From positions 60,968,234 through 61,032,233 of the forward strand of contig OY743174.1 of assembly GCA_963555705.1 (NCBI GenBank): a stretch of DNA of 64,000 bases, given 5' to 3'. This document shows positions 12,181 through 23,487 of the stretch, piece by piece. The stretch is from Ligustrum vulgare. Taxonomy: Eukaryota; Streptophyta; Magnoliopsida; Lamiales; Oleaceae. The notes below the pieces were generated by a model. That model saw nothing but the letters and a program-made list of their open reading frames with translations, was not told the origin of the DNA and did not search any database. Position numbers and translations under genes: made by a program. Each line of letters opens with the position of its first letter. Position 1 is the first letter of the stretch.

Positions 12181-12999
12181 TCCTATGAAGGGACCAAATA
12201 CGCGCTGCACTCTTTTTTCCTTAGCTGAGGTTTTGTCCCACAGGGTTTTCCTAGCAAGGTTTTTAATGAGACATCAATTATGGCATATCAATGAGAATAA
12301 TGTACTCTTTTTCCCTTCGCTAAGGTTTTGTCCCATAGGGTTTTTCCTAGCAAGGTTTTTAAGATATTGTCATAGCTATCTGTAAGTAATAATTCAACAA
12401 CAAGCTCTCTCTTTAAATTGTGCTGGAATTGTATCAACAAATAAAGAAAATCATAGACATCTTATGAAGAATGTTATGATATCAACAAATGAAGAAAATC
12501 ATAGACATCTTATGAAGAATGTTATGATATCGGCTACACACAAGAAGATTTTCATATATACATATTCCAGACGAAAGATGATATCATTATTCAAAAGGTT
12601 CATGAATACTTGATTACACACTTCAGGGGGAGAATCATGTTGTATTCTTTTTCCTTCGTCCAGATTTTGTCCTACTAAGTTTTCCTCACAAGGTTTTAAC
12701 AAGGCAGAGGCTGTACTCTTTTTCCTTCGTTCAGATTTTGTCGCATTGGGTTTTACTGACAAGGTTTTAATAAGGCAGCACTGAAGTACTTCAGAACTTC
12801 AAATTTCAGTACATGATTTGTACTACTTATCATTGATGTCATTTCGGATATTAGACTCAATGATTAATGATGACCAACATCAGGGGGAGCAGTTGTACTC
12901 TTTTTTCTTCGCTCAAGTTTTATCCCACTGGATTTTCTTAGCAAGGTTTTAACGAGGCGGACAATTGAGCTATTGAGCAATAAGTCATTCAAGGGGGAG
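12181..12999 (+). repeat. Element A 3' repeat region and polypurine tract
   Basis: Five imperfect copies of a roughly 60 bp box beginning CTCTTTTTCCTTCG, with GGTTTTGTCCCA and GCAAGGTTTTAA inside, at about 12206, 12303, 12648, 12715 and 12897. A 46-48 bp tandem duplication lies at 12436-12530. The polypurine tract AAGGGGGAG (12991-12999) directly precedes the 3' LTR. This box is a familiar 3' UTR feature of plant copia elements. Confidence 0.7.
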
Positions 13000-13891
13000 T
13001 GTTGTAAATTATTCCCTAACATAATTAATAACTAACCTTACCTAATTTATATTATTTGTTTATAGTTATTGTTGACCACAAAACCCAGAAGGATCTTGGA
13101 CCAACACGTCTCAGCTCCTCCCTCTTGAACACGTGGATCTTCTGCGCACTGTGACAAACAATCAGTTTGCAAAAGGGGCCGAGGTGGCTCCCGTTTGCAC
13201 TCCGATGCCTAAGTCAGTACTCATTTTGGACAAGTATATATTGGGTGCGGGAAATATAAATATGTAGAAGAGAGAAAAGGGAGTGAGAGAAATATAGAGT
13301 TAAGAATGAGAAATTGCTAACCCCTTACTTGGAGACGATTGTGCTTCATTTATAGTGGAACTTCTTGTCTCGGATTGCGACACGTGACATACTTTACACT
13401 TGTCTAGCTTATGGATGTGACAATCTTGCTTTTCAACCGTAATCATTGCTACATTTCGTAGGGGATGGGCGCCGTCACGTCTGGGTACAGGCAGTGTCCT
13501 ATTACTGACTCTATCTCTCTCTTCTGGTCAGCGCCATAAAGCGCCCCGACTGAGTATAAAGCACATCGGATAGGGCGTTAACCAGGTCGGCTAAAGAGGT
13601 TTGCTTGACATACCACCTCGGCATTCATCCCAAGGTGATATTTTAGGCCTTAGCTGTGGGTCAAGGTCCGTTGGGCCACCGTTGGGCCTTCGTTGGTGGG
13701 TCACTGTACCTTCTTTGGGCTCGGATTCAACAGGTATGAATGACTTATTATGCCCCTATTGAATTCTATAAATAGAGGCCTAAATTTTGTAAATGAACAC
13801 ATTTTGAATTGAATGAGAATTCTCTCCTTTTCTCATCTCTCTCTATCTCTATCTCTATATCTAGTATTATTATTATGGTAGTTTCACAACA
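13000..13891 (+). repeat. 3' LTR of element A, interrupted by a solo LTR
   Basis: Starts TGTTGTAAATTATT at 13000 and ends CACAACA at 13891, followed by the TATAG target duplication. The 224 bp of LTR sequence is split at about 13069 by a 663 bp insertion plus its 5 bp target duplication. Confidence 0.88.
13070..13732. mobile_element. Nested solo LTR-like insertion in the 3' LTR of element A
   Basis: A 663 bp block absent from the 5' LTR, with complementary ends TGTTGA...TCAACA. It is flanked by GTTAT (13065-13069) and GGTAT (13733-13737). The uninterrupted 5' LTR has GGTAT at this site, so the left copy carries one mutation. It is GC-richer than its surroundings and has a TATA-like AATATAAATATG at about 13250. 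There is no PBS, coding sequence or second copy, so a solo LTR is the simplest reading. A different non-autonomous element with TG/CA ends is possible. Confidence 0.72.
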
Positions 13892-13896
13892 TATAG

Positions 13897-15464
13897 GATT
13901 ATTTGCATACCTAATTAATATGCAAAAATAAAATTTCAATAAGATTATTGAAATGGTAGTTATGATCACCATAATAATTCTCAGTTTTTTTAAGTTTATA
14001 ATGAAATGATTTAGATAATTAGAGTCTAGAGAAAAATTAATTTTAAACCAAATTAATTAGTATTAGTGCGAAACAACTCATATGTTTGGTGCATTTGATG
14101 AATATTTAAGAAGATATATAGGACAACGTGTGTATTATTTGAATGGATTTTCAACACAAAATCCAACGCTGGCAAAAATGTCGAATAATTAGAGACAAAA
14201 ATTGAAATCCTTGATGATTAAAATGCAAATTTCAAATTATTTTGTTGAAATCGGTGACCTGCGAAAGATTCGTCTCTAAATCAATCATCGATTTCATTTA
14301 GTTTTCCATTGTCAACTACAAATAGTAAATGACCGGAAGTTGTCCTTAGAGTAAGTCGGTGTTTTTCTCTGCCTCAAACCTTTCCTGTTCCTGCTGGTAT
14401 TCTGGAAAAAAATTGTTGTTGCTTTCCAAGGCTGGTTGAGGTGTTGATTCAGGAACTGCCAAGAAAAAAAAATAATTCCAAAAACCGAAAGTTGATGAGA
14501 TACAAAATACAAACTCAGGTTAGTGCAAAAAAAAAAAAAAAAAAAAGGGTACCAAAACAGGGCTCATAAATGATACTTCTAATAGCCATCTCTGTTTCTT
14601 ATTGGTCATTGCCTTTGTATGTAAAAATTTCACCATTAATTGTACTCAAAATCTTCTTAAAATCTGAAGGTCAAATTAAAAATCTTCAACATTGGATCAT
14701 ATGTTAGTTCGGATAAAAAAATTATATATAATGTTGTAGCTGATTAAAAGTATAGTAAAGAAAATTTATTCGATTTTTTTGTACCATTAATATATATATA
14801 CAATCTCACCATGTTGATTTTTACAGCAACATAGCAATAAATTTTCAACGACAATTATTTTGTAGCAGATTCAAAGTGCACTCTATAAGTCTGTTTGGTA
14901 ATATGAAAATTTTTGATTTTTGTAGTTTTTTTTTTTTTTTTTTTATGGATGTATGGTTTAAAATTGTTTAAAAAGTCAAAAATAATGGGCTTGATTAAGA
15001 ATGAATATTGAGATTGAGTTTGAAAAATTATGATAAATGTTCTACATTTACCAAAGAAGATCTATGTCTAGATTGGATTGTTCATTCCATATATTTGTAA
15101 GTTTTACATTTTCAAATTTTATCAGCTAAGGAGTAGCTCAAAAAATAATGTACTTTTTTACTTTTCGAGGATAATTCAGGAATTGGAGTAATTGGTTTGA
15201 GCATTAAAAAGTTGGGCTAAAGCATTTCTAAACAATTTTTGAGATTTTTGCAAATAACTGGATAGTCGGAGTGGCAAGTCTCATCGATGGTCAGGATGGG
15301 ACACTTTGGGCGCACGAGTTTTTGGGATCCGATTTATATTCATAATGTGACATTCTACTTTAAATTTGGAATGCTTTTTCAATTGACGGTTGTGACAATC
15401 ACATGAATTGCTGATGAGTAAGTATTTTTATAAATAAAACTATTCGTAAATTAATTATATTAGC
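13897..15464. other. Spacer between element A and the MULE
   Basis: AT-rich with no supported gene. An A tract lies at 14527-14546. A degenerate Tourist-like MITE is at 14889-15063. Otherwise I see nothing. Confidence 0.5.
14889..15063. mobile_element. Degenerate Tourist-like MITE
   Basis: The left end GTCTGTTTGGTAATATG follows TAA, and the right end resembles its complement (TTTACCAAAGAAGATC). The interior (ATGGATGTATGGTTTA, TTGAGATTGAGTTTGAAAA) matches the better-preserved copy at 32041-32222. The right target-site base triplet does not match, so the boundaries are uncertain. Confidence 0.4.
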
Positions 15465-15511
15465 AATAATGTTGGGTTCCCAACCCAGCTCACAATGTGG
15501 TTCACAATAAT
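15465..15511. repeat. Left terminal inverted repeat of the MULE
   Basis: 47 bp. The central CCCAGCTCACAATGTGG is repeated as its exact complement in the right terminus at 21973-22018. Confidence 0.85.
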
Positions 15512-15717
15512 TGAGATATCACAAGAATTTAGTTTACAAAATATCACGATATTTTGACAAAAAATTTACAAACCAGCTGGGTTTTTCATATATTCTATAT
15601 CCCATCCCATACCCATTCTCTTTACATTTCCCAAAGAAATCCCTCTCACAAAAAATGACTTGATCTTCGTTATCGACAACCGGACGGAGCTGGCCTTGAG
15701 CGTTCCCGACAACCCAC

Positions 15718-15918
15718 CGGAGGTAGACGAAGACGGTTGCGGCTCTGCACTTCGAAAAATACTGGAAGAACAGTGCCTTCATTCGGAATCAGAAATAACG
15801 GACTGAGCTTCAGACCGGAGGTAGACGACGACGAAGGTTGTGGCTCTGAACTTCGAAAAATACTGGAAGAACAGTGCCACTTCATTCGGGATCAGAAATA
15901 ACGAACTGAGCTTCAGAA
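15718..15918. repeat. ~100 bp tandem duplication in the MULE 5' region
   Basis: Two adjacent units starting GGAGGTAGACGA and containing CTTCGAAAAATACTGGAAG and AACTGAGCTTCAGA, with small indels between copies. They lie in the presumed leader between the TIR and the transposase. Several short frames here are by-products of the repeat. Confidence 0.8.
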
Positions 15919-16807
15919 TTTGAGCTACGGTGTCGGAGCTTGGTAAGAGAAGTACCTCATTTTTCTTACTCATTTCAGACACCAGCAATATTGTATTTGG
16001 AATTTTGTTTTCGGACACCAGCAATATTATTTTTCTTAATCAGTTCGGACACCAGCATTATTGTTCAAGAAATTTGGGAAATGTACTGCTAGGCCTGCAA
16101 TTTTTCAATAATTATTACTTTATATACAAAGACTATGAATTTGTAGATGTATAATGAGAATAGAAAAAGGGATTTTTATGGGTTTGAAAACATAAATGTA
16201 TAATTGTGGAAGAAGGCTTTGCCTGCAATCTTGGAGTTGAGTATTTTTTTGGAAAAAAAAAAAAATTCTCATTGGACTTGTGAAGGTGGAGTAGGGCCAC
16301 AGACACACAACCTGAAGCATGTAATTTTGAAATCTTCAAAATTCTGGGAATCAATTAATTTCGGGGAATAATCACTGGAGTAGATAGGTGTTATAAAGAT
16401 ACATGAAATTACTAGATAAAATCAAAAGGAATAATAAGCAAGGTGTTGAATGTAATATATCTTATTTTTATTCTTACCTTGCTTTGACAAGGAAAAAAGG
16501 GGAATGTAACTTAGCTAGATATTGATTATGTTCAGATAAAAACTATGAGCAAAAGTGGTGGTATTATTGGTCAGTCCTTATTTTATTATATACACAAAAA
16601 CATAGCAATGTGGATTGTACAGATTCCTTGGATGAATTGGTTGAACCTAAACTAAATTCACTAATTCCAATGACAAAATGAAAACGGGTTGCAACAAAAT
16701 CAAGACTTTTTTTTGCAAGAATATACTTAATTACCTGGTTGATATTTTGAATAAATTGTCATAATATTTGTGATCAATGGGCAGGAATTCGAACTCCAAA
16801 TGTTGAA
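15919..16807 (+). other. MULE leader / probable upstream exon-intron region of the transposase
   Basis: No complete gene. Short TCGGACACCAGCA repeats occur at about 15975-16045. A splice-acceptor-like GGGCAG at about 16783-16788 precedes the coding frame, which stays open a few codons upstream (GIRTPNVELDEVCEDED), so the true N-terminus may lie in an earlier exon that I cannot place. Confidence 0.4.
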
Positions 16808-18928
16808 TTGGATGAAGTATGTGAGGATGAAGATATTGTGGAGAATAATCAGCTAATTTCGGGTGATTCGGTAGGATTGAATAATGAAATGACGGAGGAG
16901 CCTACTGAGATTATTACTCCAGAAGTTGGGATGAAGTTCTGTACTTATGATGAAACATTTGAATTCTATAGGCAGTATGCTATCAAGGTGGGGTTCCCCG
17001 TGCGTAAAAGAAACTCCAAAAAGGACGTAGATGGGAACTTGACCAATGCCACTTTCGCTTGCAGCAGAGAAGGGAGAAAAGCTAGTAGAAGCAATTTAAC
17101 GAAACCTCGCCTGACAATGCAAATGGGATGTAAGGCGAAGATGACCATTTGCTCCGATGTTTCTGGAACGTTTCATATTACAAGAGTTTCTCTTCAACAT
17201 AATCATAAGACCAGTCCAACAAAATCAAGGTTGTATCGCTGTAATCGCCAACTTAATGACTAGGTGAAAAGAAAACTTGAAGTAAACGACATAGCTAGAA
17301 TTGCGATGCACAAGAGTTTCAATTCCGCTTTCGTTGATGTTGGAGGATATGAACAACTAGCATTCACCGAGAAGGATTGTAGGAATTATATAGATAAGGT
17401 TCGGTGATTACGACTCGGAGAAGGTGATGCCATTGCGATACAATCTTACTTTTTGAAAATGCAAAAGAATTGCCCTGGTTTCTTCTTCAGCTTAGATGTA
17501 GACGATGATTTTCGTTTGAAGAATGTTTTTTGGGCAGATTATAGGTGCAGACAGGCATACAAGGAATTTGGGGATGTTGTTACATTCGACACAACTTATC
17601 TGACGAATAGGTATGATATGTCATTCGCTCCATTTGTTGGTGTTAACCATCATGATCATTCTACATTGTTGGGCTGTGGTTTGATATCTAGTGAGGAGAC
17701 GGAGACCTTCGTCTGGCTGTTTAAGACTTGGCTCGAATGTATGGATGGGGTAGCCCCTAATGGTATCATTACCGATCAAGACAGAGCTATGCAGAATGCA
17801 ATTGAAATTGTGTTTCCAAATACGAAGCATAGGTGGTGTTTATGGCACATTTTGAAGAAATTTCCAGGGAAATTTGGTTATTACCCTCACAAAAAGTCAG
17901 TAATGCATGTTGTACATGAAGTAGTATATGATTCCCAAATTCCGGATTAGTTCGAAAATGGCTGGAGATTGATGCTTAATAAGTATGACTTGCATGAGCA
18001 CGATTGGTTGTCAGGTTTGTACCGAGAGAGACGACATTGAGTCCCATGCTATTTGAGAACTAGCTTTTGGGCTGGGATGTCAACCACGCAAAGAAGCGAG
18101 AGTATTAATGTTTTTTTCGACGGTTATGTCCATTCAAAAACATCTTTGAAGCAATTTGTTGAGCAGTATGAGCGGGCATTGAAGAGCAAAGTTGAGAAAG
18201 AGTTTCACGCAGATTTCAAATCTTATGCTCAAATGGTACCTTGTTCGACTGCCTTTTGTTTGGAAAAACAATTCCAATCTGTCTACACAATTGCAAAATT
18301 CAAAGAGTTCCAATCAGAGCTCATGGGGAAGGTCTACCGCGATCTTATGTCCATCGAGGATAGATATGATGGTGTGCGATACATCATTCGGGAGGATATC
18401 ATACTAGAAGATTTTCAAAAGAGAAAGAACTTCACTGTCATATTTTATAGAAACAACTGTCAAATTGTATGCAGTTGCCACTTGTTCGAATTTAGAGGTA
18501 TCATTTGTAGACACTCCCTCTCGGTATTAATTAGAGAAAATGTTAAAGTGCTTCCGGATGGTTACATACTCAAGAGATGGAGACGAGATGTTGTCAGAGC
18601 ATACACTAGGGTGAAGAGTAACTCTGATGGTTCAGTTAGCACTCCGGCTCAGTTACGATATGACAAAGTCTGTAGAGCATTCAAGAAAATGGCTAACTTG
18701 TTAGCGGATGATGAAGATCGCATCCAGGAGTTGCTTGAGTGGATAGAACTGCGTAAAAATGCAATTACTATTAGACAAGACAGCATTCGAATAGCCTCTG
18801 ACTGCGGTAATGAGGAGAAGACATCGACAAAGACATTACTAGATCCTCTGTTGCGAAAGACAAAGGGCACTCCTCGGAAGTTGCCGAAAAAGGTCCACTT
18901 GAGACAAAAACTAGGAGAACAAAGGTAA
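16808..18928 (+). pseudogene. FAR1-type MULE transposase (four premature stops)
   Basis: Transposase related to the FHY3/FAR1 transcription factors. One uninterrupted register of 707 codons shows: a FAR1 DNA-binding domain (GMKFCTYDETFEFYRQYA ... GCKAKMTI ... HNHKTSP) with its zinc ligands; a MULE transposase core (DVVTFDTTYLTNRYDM, GVNHHDHSTLLGCGLI, PNGIITDQDRAMQNAI, RWCLWHILKKFP) with the acidic catalytic positions; and a SWIM zinc finger (CSCHLFEFRGIICRH). Stops at 17261-17263, 17405-17407, 17948-17950 and 18038-18040 are single-base changes without frameshifts. A donor-like site at 18925 and protein-like sequence at 19004-19080 and 19160-19268 suggest extra C-terminal exons. The flanking TIRs favour a mobile element over a domesticated FRS gene. 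Confidence 0.85.
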
Positions 18929-19268
18929 AATATCATTACATTATTATGTGTTCCTAAACTTTAATATGTACACTTTCTAATTTTCACCCATGGATTACTT
19001 CAGGGACATCCAAAATCAAACGTAGGGGATCGTCCCAGTTTCTTGATTCACATGTTACATCTTTTGCCCACGTAGTGGTACGTCAACATATTTGTTTTCA
19101 CTAATTTTTTTAAAATGTTTCATCAAAATAAATTGACTTCACATTTCAAACATGTACAGGGAGGAGCATCACAACCATGGGGTGGAGAGGTCAACTAGAT
19201 TACACCTACCTTCGGGAGTCAAGCTGTTATGCCAGCCTATGCACCACAGCGTCAGCTAGATGGATAAT

Positions 19269-20182
19269 AGAGTGGATGCTTTTCTATTATGTAAAATTGA
19301 TTCAGTTCTTTTCACCTAACTGTGATTGACATGAAGAATCCCTTTTGTGATCTATTTTGTTTGTTGAAGTTGGTTATGTAATATTCATACATCTTTTGTT
19401 GAATTTTATTATGTAAGATATTAGGTGCTACTTGGTTCAATATAGTAGAATTGATGAAAGTTGGTGCTTCTTTGATGAAATTACTATTGCAAAGTTGTGA
19501 AATAGTCAGGTTATACCAATATTTTTTAGATACATTTTTCCTTGTATGCCAATAAAAGTTGGACAAGGAAACAATTTTTTGCCCTTTTCCTCTCCAGGTT
19601 CAGTTTCGAAAGCCCTAAGTGTTGGAATATTTCTCTATACTCTGAATGGTGTTTTAAACATTTGCTAAAGGCTATAATTTTGATTATCTTTGATTGACAA
19701 CAAAAAAATTGAAACTAATTTGTAGATGTTCTTTAGAAATTTCACAGGTTTAGGCTTTATCTGCAACCTACAAAAAAATTGGTTATTTTTGACAAATGCA
19801 GTAGAAAGAGTCAGAATCTTTCTAGGCGAAGGATTTGCTTAGCAATTTATCTTCATCCAATTGGAAACTAGTTGAAATTTCAGGCACACAGTAAAGGTTA
19901 GCCAACTATTAGTCACAAATATATCCCTTTTGACTTTCAAAAGGACTTGCAACTCTCAACCTGCCAAAATAATCCACTTAGGTTCTGATCTTGAAACTTT
20001 CAAATATAAATAGAATTCAGCAGACTTCGGTCTAAAGGCTAGAAGAACCACATATTCATTACACTTTCTAAAGCCAATACACAAAAATTACACAACATTA
20101 GTAGCTAAAATTATAAATAAAAGCATCCATTAGTTACAGACGATGATACAATATTTGCAAACATTGGTACAATTTCATTATC
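19269..20182. other. MULE interior between the convergent genes
   Basis: About 0.9 kb of AT-rich sequence, presumably holding the two 3' UTRs. No repeat or further ORF is supported. Confidence 0.4.
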
Positions 20183-20569
20183 TCATTCTTCGACCTTCTC
20201 CTTGCCTTTATCAGTTCGGCTTCGTTCACTAGGGCGAAATTTTACCACGGTCACTTCCACCTTCTCTTCATTTGATATACGTGTACACGTCTTCAATAGA
20301 TGCGATAATTGATTTGTCTCTTCTTCAACCAAGTTCTTCACTTTAGCTCGGCTGCTTGACACTTCGTCCTCCCAAACAAAAAAATGACAAACCGGCCGAG
20401 AATAAGAGTAGAACAGCTTCCCCAAGTACTTTGATGACGGTTTTTCAACCTCAAACAATCTCACTAATCCTTTCCCACAAACCGGGCATGTCGTCTTTGT
20501 TGGACAATCACTCAACCAATGTCCCGCTTGTCGAAAACTATGACAGATTCCATAGTTCTTCCCCTTCAT
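20183..20569 (-). CDS. MULE accessory ORF: zf-GRF-like zinc-finger protein
   Basis: 128 codons on the minus strand, opposing the transposase. The N-terminus (CHSFRQAGHWLSDCP) looks like a CCHC zinc knuckle that has lost its second Cys. Next comes CPVCGKGLVRLFEVEKPSSK, then LGKLFYSYSRPVCHFFVWEDE, which fits a GRF-type zinc finger (nucleic-acid binding, ending C-x-FF-W-x-DE). The tail is charged and coiled-coil-like. The ATG at 20567-20569 sits a few bases after an acceptor-like TTTAG, and a donor-like ACGGTAAGTGC occurs upstream on the minus strand near 21615, so a 5' UTR exon is plausible. Function in transposition is inferred only from position. It is intact from ATG to stop. Confidence 0.6.
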   Translation of the reverse strand: MKGKNYGICHSFRQAGHWLSDCPTKTTCPVCGKGLVRLFEVEKPSSKYLGKLFYSYSRPVCHFFVWEDEVSSSRAKVKNLVEEETNQLSHLLKTCTRISNEEKVEVTVVKFRPSERSRTDKGKEKVEE

Positions 20570-21972
20570 TTTGTGTTCCTAAAGTGTCAAACATGTCATA
20601 TATGAAATAAGTTACTCAAAATATTTTCAAATTTCTGATAACCATAATGTAAAATCAAGCTAGCAACATGAAATCCAAATAAAAGAAATGCAACATTGGA
20701 AAGTATACTGAAGATACTAAATGAGCATCACAATAAACAATGAAACACTTATAAAATCTACTCCTACCACAATCACAGCTTCAAAATTTTCATACGGAAT
20801 AACTGTGAGAAAACCTCAGATTGCAGTAATATTCATAATCCCTTGATCCCATATTGCAAGAACCATGGAGTTTGCTTCCGTGTACATTGTGTTTGCCATC
20901 CTGTCAATGTTAGATAGGAAAAGATAGGATTTGAACACTGCAAGACTACTGGTGAATGCAAATGCAATTGTAAATGCCGATTCCATTAGTGTATCCGTGG
21001 AAGATGCTATTGTGTCTGTTGTAACTAGCCAAAAGTGGTGGCATATTGTGATGATCTCAAATTTAGTTATCATCACTTTCTTGTTAAGTAAATTTAATCT
21101 TTTTCATGAATATTATGGCATATTGAATAATGTGTAGAATTGGTTCATCGAGAACTCATCGAAATTAAGATTTTGATGATTCTAAGTGCATATACCCATA
21201 ATTTTTTTTTTAATACTGAAAAATATTTTTGAGTTAAATAAGAACAATAAAATTGGATTGAAAATCACCAAATTACAATGAAACCTTAATTTCTGATTTA
21301 AAACTAATCTTTTAATCCAATATAATACTGCTAGAACTCCTACACCCAAATGTGAATTATCATACATAACGAAAGAGCACACAAGTTGACATGAACAGAG
21401 AAAATAAACAACATTATTCAACCGAAAATAAAAAAAAAATTACGTCACATTCACCATGGAAATAAAGAATAATCATCATAACTCAAAAAAATTAACATTA
21501 CAGCAAGCTAGGGTTTCGAAATTTAGAACAAACATTTCAAAATCAATTTTAACTTCTTCGTCAAGGCTGGACAATGCTGAAATTTGTCATACTATTTCAA
21601 AATCGGAGCACTTACCGTATTGTTCTTGCGCCAATTGCCTTCTCAAGAACCACTCTTAAGCTACACAGTTCATCCAACTGCGAAATCCAAAATATAAGTA
21701 AGTTAGTTTAGGATGAAGTTCACAAACAATGGGGAAAAAAAATCATTTTACCTCAGTTGGAGAGGGAGAGGGAGAGGTCGACAACTTTCGGGCAGAAGTG
21801 CTGAAATTTTTATGGCCGTGGCACCGGAGTTCGAGCTAAATTTGGCGACGACAAATTCGGAGAAGCCGGGTGAAATTGGTGTCGCGGGACAGGGAAATTC
21901 TGAATTTTTTTGTTGGTCAAAGTCTTTTTGTTGTTTTATTGCAAGTGAGGGATATTATGGTAATTTGAATAC
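20570..21972 (-). other. Upstream region of the zf-GRF ORF within the MULE
   Basis: Probable 5' UTR exon/intron and promoter sequence of the minus-strand gene. The only splice-like signal I can support is the donor near 21615. A GAGAGGGAGAGGGAGAGG purine stretch lies at about 21760-21778. No other gene is seen. Confidence 0.35.
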
Positions 21973-22018
21973 ATTATTGTGAACCACATTGTGAGCTGGG
22001 CTGGGAACCAACATTATT
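21973..22018. repeat. Right terminal inverted repeat of the MULE
   Basis: 46 bp, the complement of 15465-15511. It starts ATTATTGTGAACCACATTG and ends GGGAACCAACATTATT. Confidence 0.85.
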
Positions 22019-23324
22019 TATATAATATATAAAAGTAGCTGAGTCAACCCCAGTCAATTTCACCGTTTCCCTCCAAAACTCTTGTACTATGTGCAGATTT
22101 TATTTATTTATTTTTCCAAATTTTGGGGATTTCAATATTTATCATGTTCACACTACTTATATCCTCTATCCAATAATCAACTTCAAAACCCACTTCAAAA
22201 ATAGTTGGGCCTTCAATATTTATTTATTATTTTCAAAATCGCTGACGTCTACTTACAGTCTTCAATATTTGTTGTGTTTACATGACTTCTATTTCCCGCC
22301 GCCTAATTACACTAGAAAGCCAGTTATTTTCTTCTTTTTTTTTTTTTTTCCTTTTTCACTTTTTCAGAATTTGTTTCATTTTTTTTCCCATTTTTCAAAA
22401 TCTGTTGATTCATTTTTTTTTTCTATATCCTTTTTTTCATTTTCTTATATACAACCTCTTTCATTTCTTTTATATATAATTATTATGAAGATATACACAA
22501 TAATAAAAGATTCAATTAAAGGGTTATTTCTTTGAAAAAAATGTGTACTGTTTAACATGACCGCTCCACTCCACCTTCTATTTATCACGTTTTATGATTC
22601 AAAATTTCTGGTGCGGTGGTAATGCTTATTAGTTATTTATATTACAAACCAGTTGAAAATAAAAAATAGTAAATTATTTTTTGAAAATGTAAAAAGGATT
22701 GGCACTACTCTTTTCTTCAAGACCTGTGATATTTTGAGTCGTTGCACATAGATTTAGGTTTCTAACAAAAAAGAAAAAATATTAAAATAATAATATTGTA
22801 GAGAAAGCTTCGAAAACAATATAGAATGCAAAATTATTTTAGACTAATAAGAGGATTTGTTAATAGTCTATTTATATTATGTTCTAGATTTCTCTATTGG
22901 AGTTGCAATGTGTTAACTAATGTTGGACAATTTAGAATAGTTTTGGGTTTGATAGATATGTTAATGGTTTCGACCGTTGAGTGAAGAAAAAACATATTAT
23001 TCATGGGTCAATATATATATTTGATGAAATTGTATATCACATTGTATAAAAAATAATAAAAATAAGAAACTAGAATTATTATTTTTTTAAAATTTGCTTT
23101 TACCGAGAAGTTGTTTTTTATTTTTTATGATATAAGAACGATAATTTGTTTGATTTTACTTATTTATATTTGACTTTTTTGTGTCAAAACCTCTCTTTTC
23201 ATAAAAAAAAAATGTGTTCTTCTAACGTTTTCAATCTTACAAATAAATATTTGTGTTCATTTATACAAATTCAAAGTAAAATTTTCAGTTAAAAATTATG
23301 TTGAAATTTTATGACTAGATAATA

Positions 23325-23487
23325 TTCTCTCTGTCCTACAAAGATAGTCCACTATTTCTTTTTTGTCCGTCTCAAAAAGATAGTCTACTTTATTTTTTAA
23401 GAGTGAAATTAATATTTTATATTCCATGTTGTCCTTAATCTGTGTAAAAATAAGTAGAGGACTATCTTTATGGGACGAATTAAGTAC
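23325..23487. mobile_element. Stowaway-like (Tc1/mariner) MITE
   Basis: 163 bp flanked by TA. The left end TTCTCTCTGTCCTACAAAG and the complement of the right end (GTACTTAATTCGTCCCATA) both resemble the CTCCCTCCGTCCC Stowaway terminus, followed by the shared AAGATAGTCC. Confidence 0.65.

Larger units (their letters stand above)
6916..13891 (+). mobile_element. LTR retrotransposon A (non-autonomous, Ty1/copia-like, with antisense cargo)
   Basis: A complete insertion flanked by the perfect 5 bp duplication TATAG (6911-6915 and 13892-13896). LTRs are 6916-7137 and 13000-13891, the latter enlarged by a nested 663 bp insertion. A PBS-like TTATCAGCACGAG follows the 5' LTR, and a polypurine tract (AAGGGGGAG, 12991-12999) precedes the 3' LTR. 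The 5.9 kb interior has no recognisable sense gag-pol. It holds arrays of a CCAGAAG-containing motif, a minus-strand LOG-like retrocopy, a second minus-strand ORF, and five copies of a 3' box typical of plant copia elements. By eye the two LTRs differ at roughly nine positions, so the insertion is moderately old. Element B (41378-47567) is a sister with the same plan. Confidence 0.85.
15465..22018 (+). mobile_element. Mutator-like element (FAR1/MULE type) with two convergent genes
   Basis: A 6.55 kb element bounded by inverted repeats of about 46 bp. The left one is 15465-15511 (AATAATGTTGGGTTCCCA ... GTGGTTCACAATAAT) and the right one is 21973-22018, its complement with about three differences and one indel. 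Inside are a + strand FAR1-type transposase (16808-18928, possibly more exons) and a - strand zinc-finger ORF (20183-20569). The convergent layout recalls mudrA/mudrB of autonomous Mutator elements. The flanking 9-mers TATATTAGC and TATATAATA are only partly alike, so the target duplication is eroded or the ends are slightly misplaced. Confidence 0.8.

Noticed and set aside
16808..18928. Host FHY3/FAR1 transcription-factor gene
   Set aside because: Four internal stops and flanking 46 bp TIRs indicate a MULE transposase and not a domesticated FRS gene.
15465..22018. Clean 9 bp target duplication for the MULE
   Set aside because: Flanks TATATTAGC and TATATAATA match at only about six of nine positions.
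22089..22535. 148-codon Phe-rich frame
   Set aside because: Translation of T tracts in AT-rich spacer; no domain or splice context.
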